Counted from the stretch's first letter, positions 14,819 through 23,822 are shown. The stretch is 37,046 bases of DNA from Anaerolineaceae bacterium (GCA_020634115.1 JACKCH010000027.1:1-37046), one strand, 5' to 3'. Notes: generated by a model not told the origin, from the letters alone. A program made the numbers and translations.

Positions 14819-16789
14819 CTACACCTCACACACCGTCACGGAGGTCTGCACCACGCCGGTACGCCCATCGCGGTACTTCACCTCAGCGCTCACCGTCACT
14901 TTGTCCTTATCGCCATACATCGCGTCGAGCATATCCCCGTATTTCTGCTCCAGCACGCGCCGCTTGAGCTTGCGGGTGCGCGTCAGTTCGGCTTCGTCGG
15001 CGTCGAAACTCTTATGCAGAATCACAAATTTTTTGATACGCGCCGCCGGAGGAAGTGTGGCATTCACGCGCTCCACATCCTGCTTGACCAGGGCGTAAAC
15101 TTCCGGCTTTTGCGACAGGTCTACAAAGGTCGTAAAGGCGATACGGTTCTTTTCGGCCCAGCGCGCCACGTTATCGAAATCAATCGTGATGATGGCCGTC
15201 ACAAACTCCATATCGAAGCCGCCCACCGCCATCACATCCTGAATATAGCGGCTGAACTTGAGGCGGATTTCGATATACTGTGGGCTGAAACGCTCACCAT
15301 TCGCCAGTTCGATCATGTCCTTCACGCGATCCAGGTAGTACAGATGGCCGTCCTCATCCACGTAACCGGCATCCCCGGTGTGGAACCAGCCATCCTCGCT
15401 CACCGCCTCGGCGCTTTTCGCCATATCCTTGTAATAGCCCCGGAAAATCGAACGGCTGCGTACCCAGATTTCACTGTCATCGGCAATCTGAATCTCGACT
15501 CCCGGCGGCGGCGCACCAACACTCGCCAGCTTGATATTGCCCGCATAATGCAGCGTGTGAGCCTGCCCTTCGGTTGAGCCATAGAGATTCTTCAGTTCCA
15601 CGCCAATCGCGCGGAAGAAACGCAGGAAATCCGGGCTAAGGGCTGCCCCGGAGGTGAACGCCGTCCGCATTCGCACCATCCCCAACTTATCCCGCAGCGG
15701 TTGGAAGATGGCATACTCCCCCAGCCAGCGCAGGAAACGCCAGTGCAGCCCAATCGGAGCTTTGGCGTCTTCCAGGTCAATCACTTTGTTAGCCACCGGC
15801 ATGAAAAGCGCAAACATCAGGCGGTTGACCCAGGAACTGTCATTCAGGCGGACGAACGTCAGCCCGGCCAGCCCTTCCCAGATGCGACTGGGGAACAACA
15901 GGTGACTGGGAGCGACCTCCCGAATATCGGTCTGTACCGTCTCCGGCCCTTCGGGGAAATTCACTTTAAAGCCGGTCAGCAGATGCCCGGAAAGCCCCAG
16001 GCTTTGCTCGGTAATCCATGCCAGCGGGCTGAAGGAGACATATTCATCTGTCGAATAGGCGGGTTCCAGCTGGCGGGCGTGCAGGTTGCCGTAGATCAGG
16101 TTGCGGTGGCTAATCATCGCGCCTTTGGGCAGGCTGGTCGTCCCGGAGGTATAGCTGAAAATAGCGATGTCATCCGGTTTGCCCTCGGCGATCATGTCCT
16201 CAAAGGCAGTGGGGTGCTGGGCGGCGTAGTCCTGCCCCAGAGCTTCCACCGCTTCAAAGCTCATCAGCCAGGGGTCGTCATAATTCCACAGCCCTTTGTC
16301 ATCCCAATAGATGACCTTGCGGATATTTGGCAGCTTTTCCTTCAGGTCAAGCGCCTTGTCACACTGTTCCTGGTTATGCGCCAGCATGAAGACCGAGTCC
16401 GAGTTCGTGAGGACGTATTCCAATTCTTGCAGGTTGGCGTCAGTGAAGATGGCGATAGTCACACCCCCGGCGGCGTGGACGGCGACTTCCGCCCAGTAAA
16501 ATTCCGGGTCATTCTCCCCGATGATGCAGACCTTATCTTCCCGTTTCAGCCCCATCGAAACCAGCCCCAGGCAGAAATTTCGCACATGCTGATAACAGGC
16601 GTCCCAGGTGTATTCCTGCCAGATGCCGTAGTCCTTCTTCCGCATAGCGACCTGGTTGCCATACTCGTGTACCCGCGCCAGGAAGTTCTTCGGCAGGGTA
16701 TCCGCATCCGGCTGGAGGTCGGGCAGTTGGATGTTTTCCTGCGATGTATAAATGGGATTGGCTGCATTCCCATTTGAGCTGGCCGTCAT
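14819..16789 (-). CDS. AMP-forming long-chain-type acyl-CoA synthetase
   Basis: A 656-aa adenylate-forming ligase that converts a carboxylic acid, ATP and CoA to acyl-CoA, AMP and PPi. Visible motifs are the P-loop YTSGTTSLPKGAMISH (213-228), A4/A5 with LKNLYGSTEGQ, A7 WFHTGDAGYVDEDGHLYYLDRVKD, and a C-terminal region with LTRTRKLKRRVLEQKY carrying candidate catalytic lysines. Length and spacing fit the long-chain fatty acid CoA ligase (FAA1/bubblegum-like) branch. Its ATG (16787-16789) overlaps the livG stop TGA as ATGA, and AGGAGG sits seven bases upstream inside livG, so the two are translationally coupled. This tight link to a transporter ATPase suggests uptake-coupled activation of the substrate. 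Chain length or aromatic preference cannot be read from the sequence. Confidence 0.92.
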   Translation of the reverse strand: MTASSNGNAANPIYTSQENIQLPDLQPDADTLPKNFLARVHEYGNQVAMRKKDYGIWQEYTWDACYQHVRNFCLGLVSMGLKREDKVCIIGENDPEFYWAEVAVHAAGGVTIAIFTDANLQELEYVLTNSDSVFMLAHNQEQCDKALDLKEKLPNIRKVIYWDDKGLWNYDDPWLMSFEAVEALGQDYAAQHPTAFEDMIAEGKPDDIAIFSYTSGTTSLPKGAMISHRNLIYGNLHARQLEPAYSTDEYVSFSPLAWITEQSLGLSGHLLTGFKVNFPEGPETVQTDIREVAPSHLLFPSRIWEGLAGLTFVRLNDSSWVNRLMFALFMPVANKVIDLEDAKAPIGLHWRFLRWLGEYAIFQPLRDKLGMVRMRTAFTSGAALSPDFLRFFRAIGVELKNLYGSTEGQAHTLHYAGNIKLASVGAPPPGVEIQIADDSEIWVRSRSIFRGYYKDMAKSAEAVSEDGWFHTGDAGYVDEDGHLYYLDRVKDMIELANGERFSPQYIEIRLKFSRYIQDVMAVGGFDMEFVTAIITIDFDNVARWAEKNRIAFTTFVDLSQKPEVYALVKQDVERVNATLPPAARIKKFVILHKSFDADEAELTRTRKLKRRVLEQKYGDMLDAMYGDKDKVTVSAEVKYRDGRTGVVQTSVTVCEV

Positions 16790-17568
16790 CGTCCTACCTC
16801 CTGCCCCAGGTACGCCTGAATCACCGCCGGGTTCTGCTTGATTTCATCGGGCGTGCCTTCCGCGATCTTGCGCCCAAAGTCCAGCGCCACCACCCGATCC
16901 GAAATATCCATCACCAGCCCCATATCATGCTCGATCAGCATAATCGTCATGTCCTGCCGTTCGTGGATGTCGAGGATAAACCGTGCCATATCCTCCTTTT
17001 CTTCCACGTTCATCCCGGCCATCGGCTCGTCCAGCAGCAACAGCGACGGCTCTAACGCCAGCGCCCGTCCCAGCTCAACCCGCTTGCGCAGGCCGTAGCT
17101 CAGGTTGCCGACGATGGTTTTACGCACGTTTTCCATTTCGAGGAAATCAATAATTTCCTCGACCACCGCTCGGTGTTCGATTTCTTCCCGCTTGGCCGCG
17201 CCGACAAACAGCGCCCCGGTGAGCATGTTGGTTTTCATGTGGATGTGGCGGGCTGCCATGAGGTTGTCCAACGCCGTCATGTTGGTGTACAGCGCGATAT
17301 TCTGGAAGGTACGGGAGATTCCGATTTGGGCGCGTTTATACGGAGGGAGTTTGGTAATGTTACGCCCTTCAAATAAAATCGCGCCTTCTTGCGGGCTGTA
17401 AAAGCCGGTGATACTGTTAATCAGGCTGGTTTTCCCCGCGCCATTGGGGCCAATGACCGCCAGAATACTGCCTTGCGGGACTTGAAAATCAACATTGAGT
17501 AAAGCGCGAATACCACCAAAACTTAAAGAAATATCTTGCACATGCAATTTAGCAGGCGTATTGACCAT
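16786..17568 (-). CDS. livG: Branched-chain-type ABC transporter ATPase, LivG family
   Basis: A 260-aa nucleotide-binding subunit and the first gene of the minus-strand cluster. It contains Walker A GPNGAGKT (40-47), a Q-loop region SRTFQNIALYTNMT (85-98), the signature LSYGLRKRVELGRAL (156-170; LSYG replaces LSGG as in many LivG proteins), Walker B LLLLDEPMAGMN (177-188) and the H-loop LIEHDM (H214). ATG 17568 is preceded by GAGG five bases upstream and by a consensus promoter. The last codons overlap the acyl-CoA synthetase start by four bases. Confidence 0.94.
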   Translation of the reverse strand: MVNTPAKLHVQDISLSFGGIRALLNVDFQVPQGSILAVIGPNGAGKTSLINSITGFYSPQEGAILFEGRNITKLPPYKRAQIGISRTFQNIALYTNMTALDNLMAARHIHMKTNMLTGALFVGAAKREEIEHRAVVEEIIDFLEMENVRKTIVGNLSYGLRKRVELGRALALEPSLLLLDEPMAGMNVEEKEDMARFILDIHERQDMTIMLIEHDMGLVMDISDRVVALDFGRKIAEGTPDEIKQNPAVIQAYLGQEVGR

Positions 17569-17621
17569 GTATTCCTCAAAATTTTTCTTTATAAGCTGTG
17601 TATCATATTTATGGCATGACG

Positions 17622-17650
17622 ATTGTAACTAAACGTCGCTAGATGTGCAA
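17622..17650 (-). promoter_or_regulatory. Sigma70-type promoter of the livG-led cluster
   Basis: On the minus strand TTGCAC (-35, 17645-17650) and TACAAT (-10, 17622-17627) are separated by exactly 17 bp. The predicted transcript would have a leader of about 45-50 nt before livG at 17568. No obvious operator palindrome overlaps it. Confidence 0.6.
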
Positions 17651-17699
17651 ACCAAATAGAGCAACGCACTTGAGCAGCGCGGCAGGCCGTATGTTGCGC

Positions 17700-17705
17700 T
17701 ATAAT
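17700..17705 (+). promoter_or_regulatory. -10 element candidate for the DUF362 gene
   Basis: A perfect TATAAT lies 35 bp upstream of the ATG at 17740. No -35 hexamer is found at 16-18 bp, so this is a weak call. It diverges from the livG promoter. Confidence 0.35.
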
Positions 17706-17739
17706 CGCCTTGTTCCGTACGGTGATTTGGAGTGAGTTC

Positions 17740-18960
17740 ATGAAACCGTTGAATGTATCTGACCTCTCGCGGCGGCGCTTTCTTCAGTCCGCCGGGGGCG
17801 GCGTGTTGGCGCTGCTGGCCGCCGGGTACGGGCGTTTACGCGCCCAGGGTGTACCGGGGCGTTCCAGTCGGGTGTATCTGGGGCGTTTCGACCCGGCGGT
17901 GACGACTGCCGAAACCGCCGTCCGTGACGCGCTGCTTGCCAGCACCGATCTAAGCTGGTTGCACGCCGGGGACTCGGTCTTTATCAAAGTCGCCAGCAAC
18001 TCGAATCTAGGCCCACCGGCAGTGACTTCCCCCGCTGTGCTGACCGGCGTCATCAAGACTTTGCAGGAAGCCGGAGCGGGAACAGTGTACGTCGGGGATA
18101 TGAGTGGCGCGTTGTTCGTCCGCCATCTGGCGACGGAAACCATCGGCTCAACCCGTGACAATATGCGCGAAAACGGGCTGCTCGCCGCTGCCGAGGATGC
18201 GGGCGCGGTCATCCACTGCTTCGAGGAAGTGCCGTTTGAACAAGCGTATATCCCCGGTATCCCGGCGGGCGAACATCATTGGGGCACGGATTTGACAGTG
18301 GCGGCTATCCTGGATGAAGTAGATCACATCATTAACCTGCCGCGTCTGGGCAAGCATGTACTCGCGGGCGCGTCGCTCGGCCTCAAGAACGCGGTTGGTT
18401 GGATCAGTGACTATAGCCGTATGGCGCTGCACCGCGACGGTGATCTATTCCAACAGCGAATTGCCGAAATCAATGCCATCCCGCAGATCGCCGAAAAACA
18501 GCGGCTCACACTGACGCTGGTTGACCGGGCGCTGACGACTTATGGCCCGGACAGCGGCTATGCTCTGGCGCTTGACCAACCGCTGGTGATTGCTTCCGAG
18601 GACGTGGTCAGTCATGACCAGGTGGCGTTGCTGACTCTCCTCTGGGGGCGACAGCAGACCCCGCTGGACGCGCTGAAGAGCGACCCGTACCCTGACGAGT
18701 CGGATGGGCTGAACTGGTGGTTTGTGCGCGTGACCTGGGGGAGCGATGCTGCCGCTGCATACCAACCGCTCTCGACCTTTACCGATATAACCGGCGTGGA
18801 CGTGCCGACACACATCAATTACGCTTATGATATCCTGTACGGCGGACGCCCGGATCAGATCATCGTGACGCCTGGCGGTCTGCCCTGGCCGGATAACTTA
18901 GCCATCACGCTCACCAGCGAACCGGCATTGGGCATCCGCGTGGGCGAGCCGGTAGCGTAA
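17740..18960 (+). CDS. Tat-exported DUF362 protein
   Basis: A 406-aa protein with a twin-arginine leader, DLSRRRFLQSAGGGVLALLAAGYGRLRAQ, within the first 36 residues, so it is probably exported folded, possibly with a cofactor. The body matches DUF362: VFIKVASNSN..PPAVTSPAVLTGVIKTL, GAGTVYVGDMSG, and the diagnostic INLPRLGKHVLAGASLGLKNAVGWI (DUF362 proteins carry a similar NLPKxKTHxxT..xLKNxVG block). No ferredoxin-type CxxCxxC cluster is present, unlike some DUF362 proteins. ATG 17740 has GGAGTGA at the right distance; a TTG ten codons earlier would spoil the Tat leader. The gene is followed by the FG-GAP/cytochrome gene in the same direction, separated by a hairpin element. Function is unknown. 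Confidence 0.85.
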   Translation: MKPLNVSDLSRRRFLQSAGGGVLALLAAGYGRLRAQGVPGRSSRVYLGRFDPAVTTAETAVRDALLASTDLSWLHAGDSVFIKVASNSNLGPPAVTSPAVLTGVIKTLQEAGAGTVYVGDMSGALFVRHLATETIGSTRDNMRENGLLAAAEDAGAVIHCFEEVPFEQAYIPGIPAGEHHWGTDLTVAAILDEVDHIINLPRLGKHVLAGASLGLKNAVGWISDYSRMALHRDGDLFQQRIAEINAIPQIAEKQRLTLTLVDRALTTYGPDSGYALALDQPLVIASEDVVSHDQVALLTLLWGRQQTPLDALKSDPYPDESDGLNWWFVRVTWGSDAAAAYQPLSTFTDITGVDVPTHINYAYDILYGGRPDQIIVTPGGLPWPDNLAITLTSEPALGIRVGEPVA

Positions 18961-18985
18961 GGGGAATTTCATGATGCTGGGTGTT

Positions 18986-19011
18986 GTAGGGGCATGATAT
19001 ATCGCCCCTAC
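18986..19011. repeat. Palindromic element GTAGGGGC/GCCCCTAC
   Basis: An 8-bp perfect inverted repeat (18986-18993 with 19004-19011) around ATGATATATC, 25 bp after the DUF362 stop. It belongs to the GTAGGG family. It could stall transcription but lacks a T tract. Confidence 0.8.
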
Positions 19012-19140
19012 CCCGGAAATTGCATCGCTCTACTATTTTGTTGACGAAATCATCACGTCCCCTTACCGTTTAACTGGTAATGCTTATCAAAAAATGACTT
19101 GCTCACTGTTCACATATCCTTAAAGAGTGAGGCTTACTGC

Positions 19141-21264
19141 ATGAGAAAAGCACATTTGCTTCTATGGGTCGGGCTTATACTGGCACTGACTTTGGGCGGG
19201 GTCGCAGCGGTGGCACAGGACGATACCCCGACACCGCCGGTCTGGGATTTGCGGGATACCTCCCAGGCCGGGCAATTCGTATTTTACGATGTACCGATGG
19301 GCGCATCCACCACCGGCAAACCGCTGGATATTGGCGATTTCGACGCCGACGGCTGCGGCGACCTGGCGATTACCGGCCAGAACGCCAGCCCGCTCGGACG
19401 CGGTAGCGCCGGGCATCTGCGGATTGTGATGAGCCTGTGCCAGATCAGCGGCCAGATCGTTATGGATGCCCTGGAACCCCGCCAGCGCGTGATTTCCATC
19501 TATGGCGCATATCCCGGTGACATGGCCGGAACAGAAACCTACGTGGCAGACTTCAACCAGGATGGGTATGATGACCTGTTATTCAGCGCCCAGAACAACG
19601 ATGGCCCGGATCGCTTCCGCCACAACGCCGGAGCCGCCTATGTACTGTTCGGCGGGTTAGCCTTCGCCGTTCAGCAGGATATTGACCTGCAAGCACCCCC
19701 CGCGAACCTCATCACAATCTACGGCGATAACGACGAAGATCGTTTGGGTCTGTGGGTCGAAGGTGGGGATTTCGACGGGGACGGCTACCCGGACATCCTC
19801 ATCGGGGCGAACCAGGCTGACGGGGTGGACAACCGCCGCGTCAATGCTGGGGAAGCCTGGATTATCTACGGCGGCGCGACCATGCTGGAAGACTATGGCC
19901 CGGTCATTGACATCCGCACGCCCCCACGAGACGCCACCCGAATTATCGGCGCGGATTTCGACGATTTGCTGGGCAGCACGGTGTACGGCGCGGATTTCAA
20001 CAACGATACGTATGAAGACGTGGTCGTGAGCGCGGCGCTGTGGCGGGCGTCCGCCGGGCTGGGCGGCAACTCCTTCGGCGGCGGCGATGGCCCCGATAAC
20101 CGGCGCTATAACAGTGGCGAGACCTTCGTCATTTTCGGCAACGCCTTCCTGCGTGGGCAGACGATTGACCTGGCGACCAAAATTGACGAAACCGGACGCC
20201 CGAAAGACAACAGTATCACGGTGGTGTACGGCCAGGGTGTCAACGACCTGTTGGGCGAGGAAATCACGGCAGGTGATATGGATGGCGACGGCCAGCTTGA
20301 CCTGCTAATCGGTACACTGGTCGGCAACGGGCCAGACGACAATATGAATGAAGCCGGTGAAGGCTGGATTATTTACACCCATGAACCGTTCGCGGGGCAG
20401 ATGTTCGACCTCGCCAACCCGGATACCACACGCACGGTCGCGATTTACCCCGACCAGCCGGATAGCAAAGGCGGCGACACCATGCGAGCGGCTGACCTGG
20501 ATGGGGACGGCGTGGACGACCTCTTCTACGGTGCACCCAACTATGACCCCACTGGCGCCGATGGCCGACGACGCCGCAACGCCGGGATGATGGCGGTGAT
20601 TTTCGGGGAAAAAGGTGGGATGCCCAGCGATGGTGGACGCATCATTCTGCAAAACCCGCTGCCGGAAGGGCTGCGCGTGCATTACATCATCGGCATAGAT
20701 GACTACGACATGATGGCGTATGCGATGGCGATCTATGATGTGAATGGCGACGGCGTGATTGATCTCGCGCCGAACGGGATGGGTGGGGATGGGTACAACA
20801 ATACCCAGATCAATGCCGGGGAAGTCTACGTGCTGGATGGCGTTGAATTTCTCTCCACGTCGCACGTTTCCGGCGTCGAAACAGCGCCACAACCCACCGT
20901 CACACCCTATCCAACCCCAACGCCTCTCCCGGCGATCACCGTTACACCTTCACAGGCCGGGGACTGGGAACGCGGGCAAGCGTACTATGGTGAGACGTGT
21001 TTCGCCTGTCATGGGCTGAACGGGGAAGGGATTCCCAACCTGGGACTACCACTGGTGACTTCGCCGCTGGTGGGATATTCACCGGACTCTGAACTGCTGG
21101 CGTTTCTTAAAGAAGGGCGCTCGGCAGATAATCCACAGAACACAACTGGCGTGTCCATGCCGCCCAGCGGAGGCCGCATCGACTGGGATGACCAGCACTT
21201 ACTGGATGTCATCGCCTATCTGCGCCACCTGCGGGATGCCTATGCTGCGGCGCAAGGCCAGTAG
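19141..21264 (+). CDS. Secreted FG-GAP seven-repeat propeller fused to a monohaem cytochrome c
   Basis: A 707-aa exported protein. Residues 1-25 are a signal peptide. The region from about 66 to 545 holds seven calcium-loop FG-GAP repeats: DFDADGCGDL (66), DFNQDGYDDL, DFDGDGYPDI, DFNNDTYEDV, DMDGDGQLDL, DLDGDGVDDL and DVNGDGVIDL (533). That number is expected for a closed seven-bladed integrin-like propeller. A Pro/Thr linker (about 585-605) leads to a cytochrome c domain with haem motif CFACH (620-624) and a likely axial Met in VSMPPSGG (Met673), ending in the usual VIAYLRHLRDAY helix. It would act outside the membrane as an electron carrier or sensor carried on an adhesion-like scaffold. 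ATG 19141 starts the signal peptide; an upstream TTG does not improve it. It is downstream of the Tat/DUF362 gene. Confidence 0.88.
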   Translation: MRKAHLLLWVGLILALTLGGVAAVAQDDTPTPPVWDLRDTSQAGQFVFYDVPMGASTTGKPLDIGDFDADGCGDLAITGQNASPLGRGSAGHLRIVMSLCQISGQIVMDALEPRQRVISIYGAYPGDMAGTETYVADFNQDGYDDLLFSAQNNDGPDRFRHNAGAAYVLFGGLAFAVQQDIDLQAPPANLITIYGDNDEDRLGLWVEGGDFDGDGYPDILIGANQADGVDNRRVNAGEAWIIYGGATMLEDYGPVIDIRTPPRDATRIIGADFDDLLGSTVYGADFNNDTYEDVVVSAALWRASAGLGGNSFGGGDGPDNRRYNSGETFVIFGNAFLRGQTIDLATKIDETGRPKDNSITVVYGQGVNDLLGEEITAGDMDGDGQLDLLIGTLVGNGPDDNMNEAGEGWIIYTHEPFAGQMFDLANPDTTRTVAIYPDQPDSKGGDTMRAADLDGDGVDDLFYGAPNYDPTGADGRRRRNAGMMAVIFGEKGGMPSDGGRIILQNPLPEGLRVHYIIGIDDYDMMAYAMAIYDVNGDGVIDLAPNGMGGDGYNNTQINAGEVYVLDGVEFLSTSHVSGVETAPQPTVTPYPTPTPLPAITVTPSQAGDWERGQAYYGETCFACHGLNGEGIPNLGLPLVTSPLVGYSPDSELLAFLKEGRSADNPQNTTGVSMPPSGGRIDWDDQHLLDVIAYLRHLRDAYAAAQGQ

Positions 21265-21307
21265 CGCAGTATATAGGGCAGACCACCGCTATTCCCTATG
21301 GAATTTG

Positions 21308-21333
21308 AAGGGGCGCTATCTATTGCACCCCTT
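21308..21333. terminator. Hairpin between converging genes
   Basis: AAGGGG (21308-21313) pairs with CCCCTT (21328-21333), with partial pairing of GC inside, between the cytochrome-fusion stop (21264) and the kinase stop (21340). It resembles a decayed GTAGGGG-family element and may serve both strands as a weak terminator; the T run is short. Confidence 0.45.
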
Positions 21334-21339
21334 TATAGT

Positions 21340-22854
21340 CTATTCCTGCTGGGCTTCCGGCGTTTTCCTGCGGCGGGGCAGCGGCAGGCGTGGCCGGGCG
21401 AACAGGTGCGTTACCGTCTTATCAGCGTCGGCCTCGTCGGAGTCGGATGCCTGCATCAGGGGAAGGATTACTGTAAAGGTCGTGCCTTCGCCCAGGGTGC
21501 TTTTCACCGTCAGTTTGCCATCATGCGCGTTGGCGATCCATTGGGCGATGGACAGTCCCAGCCCACTGCCATCATGCTTGGCATGGGTACGGGAGGTATC
21601 AGTCTGGTAGAAACGGTCAAAAATGTGTTTCTGGTCTTCGGCGCTGATACCGACACCGGTATCGCAAACCGATAGATACGCATTCCGCCGTGAAACCTGA
21701 AGTGACAGCGTGATTGTGCCGCCATCAGGGGTGAATTTAATCGCATTCCCAACCAGGTTGAGGACGAGTTGTTTCAGGCGATCCGGGTTGCCCATCACCC
21801 GCGCTGGTTCAATGCTGCCAAGGATCAGACTCAGGTCACGGTTTTTGATGAGAATATGGCCTTCATGGTAGACATCCACCAGAATCGTGTCCAGGTCTAC
21901 CGCGATTAAGTCCAGTTTCATGCCGCCATAATCCGCCCGCGCCAGCAGCAGCAGGTCAATCACCAGCCGCGCCATCCGCCCGGTTTCATCCTTGACGGCT
22001 TCCATCAGCTCTGGCTCCAGGCCGTAGCGTTCGATCATTTCCAGGTTGCCCTGGATCACCGTCAGCGGAGTCCGGAGTTCATGTGACACGTCGGCCACAA
22101 ACCGCTGCTGCACACTGAACAAATCCTCAATCCGTTTGAGCATCCGGTTCAGTACCGTTGTCAGCATCCCCAATTCATCCATGTGCCGTTGTTCCGGCAG
22201 GCGGGTACGCAGATCTTCAGCAGTAGAGATGCTGTCCGCCGCCTGGATAATCGCGCCAATCGGCTCCAGTGCCTGGTGCGACAGCCATGCCCCCAGGAAA
22301 ATCGAGATACCCACGCCGATTGCCCCGCCCACCACCATAATCACCGCGAGTTTGCTGGTTGCCACGTTGACAGTGTGCAGCGAGACAGCGGCCTGCACAC
22401 TCCCGAAAACCGCATCACGCCCGGTGAGGCTAACCGGGGCGGTCAGCACCCGCAATTCCGTCCCGTTGGATGTAATGACGTTGGAGTATATCAGTTCCGA
22501 TGCCCCCAGGGTGTTAGGGTCTAATGGGTTGGAATAATCACGCAGATTGGCCGAACTGACTACAAATTTCGGTGCCTCTTCCTCGTCCGTCTGCCAGGCC
22601 TGCACCATCACGCCGGACGCGCGAAACGTATCCAGTGGTGGGAGCTGTACCTGGATGGTGCGCGGGCCGCTAAAATCCCCGACCAGGGCGCTGGTCGAAT
22701 TGTTAATCACCAGATTCACGGTTTCGCGCAGCGTCTGGTCAACCGATTCAATCCAGATTGAACGGATAGCCGCGAAGGTAATCGTCCCGAACATAAGGAT
22801 GATGACCGTCAGTAATGCCGCGTACAAGATGATGAGTTTTAACCGCAGGGTCAT
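21340..22854 (-). CDS. Membrane sensor histidine kinase
   Basis: A 504-aa two-component sensor. TM1 is at about 7-29, an extracytoplasmic sensor region at 31-165 with no recognised fold, TM2 at about 168-192 (LAVIMVVGGAIGVGISIFLGAW), and HAMP at about 193-247. The HisKA domain has VSHELRTPL with phospho-acceptor His258. The HATPase_c domain has the N-box NLVGNAIKFT (Asn370), G1 VCDTGVGIS (Asp398), the F-box FDRFYQ and G2 DGSGLGLSIA. The C-terminal tail is Arg/Pro-rich. The cognate regulator gene lies 205 bp upstream on the same strand, and the pair has the usual regulator-then-kinase order. The neighbouring exported redox proteins are possible targets, but that is only positional. ATG 22854 has a modest GGTAG ribosome site. 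Confidence 0.93.
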   Translation of the reverse strand: MTLRLKLIILYAALLTVIILMFGTITFAAIRSIWIESVDQTLRETVNLVINNSTSALVGDFSGPRTIQVQLPPLDTFRASGVMVQAWQTDEEEAPKFVVSSANLRDYSNPLDPNTLGASELIYSNVITSNGTELRVLTAPVSLTGRDAVFGSVQAAVSLHTVNVATSKLAVIMVVGGAIGVGISIFLGAWLSHQALEPIGAIIQAADSISTAEDLRTRLPEQRHMDELGMLTTVLNRMLKRIEDLFSVQQRFVADVSHELRTPLTVIQGNLEMIERYGLEPELMEAVKDETGRMARLVIDLLLLARADYGGMKLDLIAVDLDTILVDVYHEGHILIKNRDLSLILGSIEPARVMGNPDRLKQLVLNLVGNAIKFTPDGGTITLSLQVSRRNAYLSVCDTGVGISAEDQKHIFDRFYQTDTSRTHAKHDGSGLGLSIAQWIANAHDGKLTVKSTLGEGTTFTVILPLMQASDSDEADADKTVTHLFARPRLPLPRRRKTPEAQQE

Positions 22855-22976
22855 TTTTGACTACCATTTGTTGCTTACATAAACAGGTCGGGTGTCATGT
22901 GCTGTAGAGTTTCGTGAGGGTGTGGGACCTGCACCTATCCATCCCCTTGACACCCGATTGCGTAGGAATTGTATAA

Positions 22977-22996
22977 GGGCGCACAATAGTGCGCCC
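22977..22996. repeat. Hairpin element between regulator and kinase genes
   Basis: Perfect 8-bp stem GGGCGCAC/GTGCGCCC with a 4-nt loop, preceded by GTATAA and followed by CCTGC, so it is a degenerate member of the GTAGGGGCG family. It lies in the 205-bp space between the response regulator and histidine kinase genes and could lower kinase expression relative to the regulator. Confidence 0.75.
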
Positions 22997-23058
22997 CTGC
23001 AACAGCATATCTGTAGGTTCACCCGCGCGAGGAATATGGAAAGGGCCTTACGACGCTT

Positions 23059-23742
23059 TTATTCTTCCTCGCGCAGCACATAGCCCACGCCGCGCACGGT
23101 ATGAATCAGGCGCGGCACGCCTTCCAGTTCGGTTTTCTGCCGCAGGTAGCGCACATACACTTCAATGATGTTGCTCTCCCCGCCGAAATCATAGCCCCAC
23201 ACCCGGTCAAAAATCACGTCACGGGTGAGCACCTGGCGCGGATTCCGCATGAACAGTTCCAGCAATTCGTACTCTTTCGCCGTCAGATCGATGGCATGTT
23301 CACCACGATAAGCACGGTGCGTGCCGGTATCCAGCGAAAGGTCGGCAAACCGCAGAATTTCCGGGCGGGACGTGGGAGTCGAACGGCGGAATAGCGCCCG
23401 TACCCGTGCCATCAGTTCATCCATCTGGAAGGGCTTCACCAGGTAATCATCCGCGCCTGAATCCAGCCCCGTGACCCGGTCTTTAACATCGTCTTTGGCC
23501 GTGAGCATCAGAATGGGCATATCGCCCCCAGCCTGCAAACGTTTACACACTTCCAGCCCATCCAGGCCGGGCAGCATCCAATCGAGAATCACGAGGTCGG
23601 GTGGCACATCCCGCGCCGCTGCCAGCCCAGCCAGCCCATCCCGCGCCACGCTGACGCGGTAGCCCTCGTAAATCAGGCCGCGCTCGATTAGCTGCGCGAT
23701 ACGGGCCTCATCTTCGATAACTAAAACACGTTCACCTGTCAT
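23059..23742 (-). CDS. OmpR/PhoB-family response regulator
   Basis: A 227-aa cytoplasmic transcription regulator. The receiver domain (1-120) carries the acidic pair Asp10/Asp11, phospho-acceptor Asp54 (VILDWMLPGLDG), Thr81 (LMLTAKD) and Lys103 (YLVKPF). The C-terminal winged helix (about 130-225) shows LTAKEYELLELFMRNPRQVLTRDVIFDRVWGYDF, VYVRYLRQKTE and IHTVRGVGYVLR, all standard for OmpR-type DNA binding. Its partner is the histidine kinase encoded downstream. ATG 23742 follows GAAGG. No self-operator with clear direct repeats is evident upstream. Confidence 0.95.
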   Translation of the reverse strand: MTGERVLVIEDEARIAQLIERGLIYEGYRVSVARDGLAGLAAARDVPPDLVILDWMLPGLDGLEVCKRLQAGGDMPILMLTAKDDVKDRVTGLDSGADDYLVKPFQMDELMARVRALFRRSTPTSRPEILRFADLSLDTGTHRAYRGEHAIDLTAKEYELLELFMRNPRQVLTRDVIFDRVWGYDFGGESNIIEVYVRYLRQKTELEGVPRLIHTVRGVGYVLREEE

Positions 23743-23799
23743 CTCAATACCTTCACTCTTGCACTATCAGTCCAACGTGTCACCTCAACCAGCATCCTC

Positions 23800-23822
23800 T
23801 AGGGATGAGGCCTGCCTCGTTC
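23800..23822. repeat. Degenerate palindromic element (inverted GGACGAGGC core)
   Basis: TAGGGATGAGGC-CT-GCCTCGTTC, a two-mismatch copy in opposite orientation of the elements at 4681-4704 and 8047-8070. It lies upstream of the response regulator, in the 213-bp gap before the stop of the propeller gene. Nothing else recognisable is in that gap. Confidence 0.65.

Noticed and set aside
15701..16777. 358-codon plus-strand open frame
   Set aside because: Antisense to the acyl-CoA synthetase gene with its complete motif set; the translation has no family features and reflects codon bias of the real strand.
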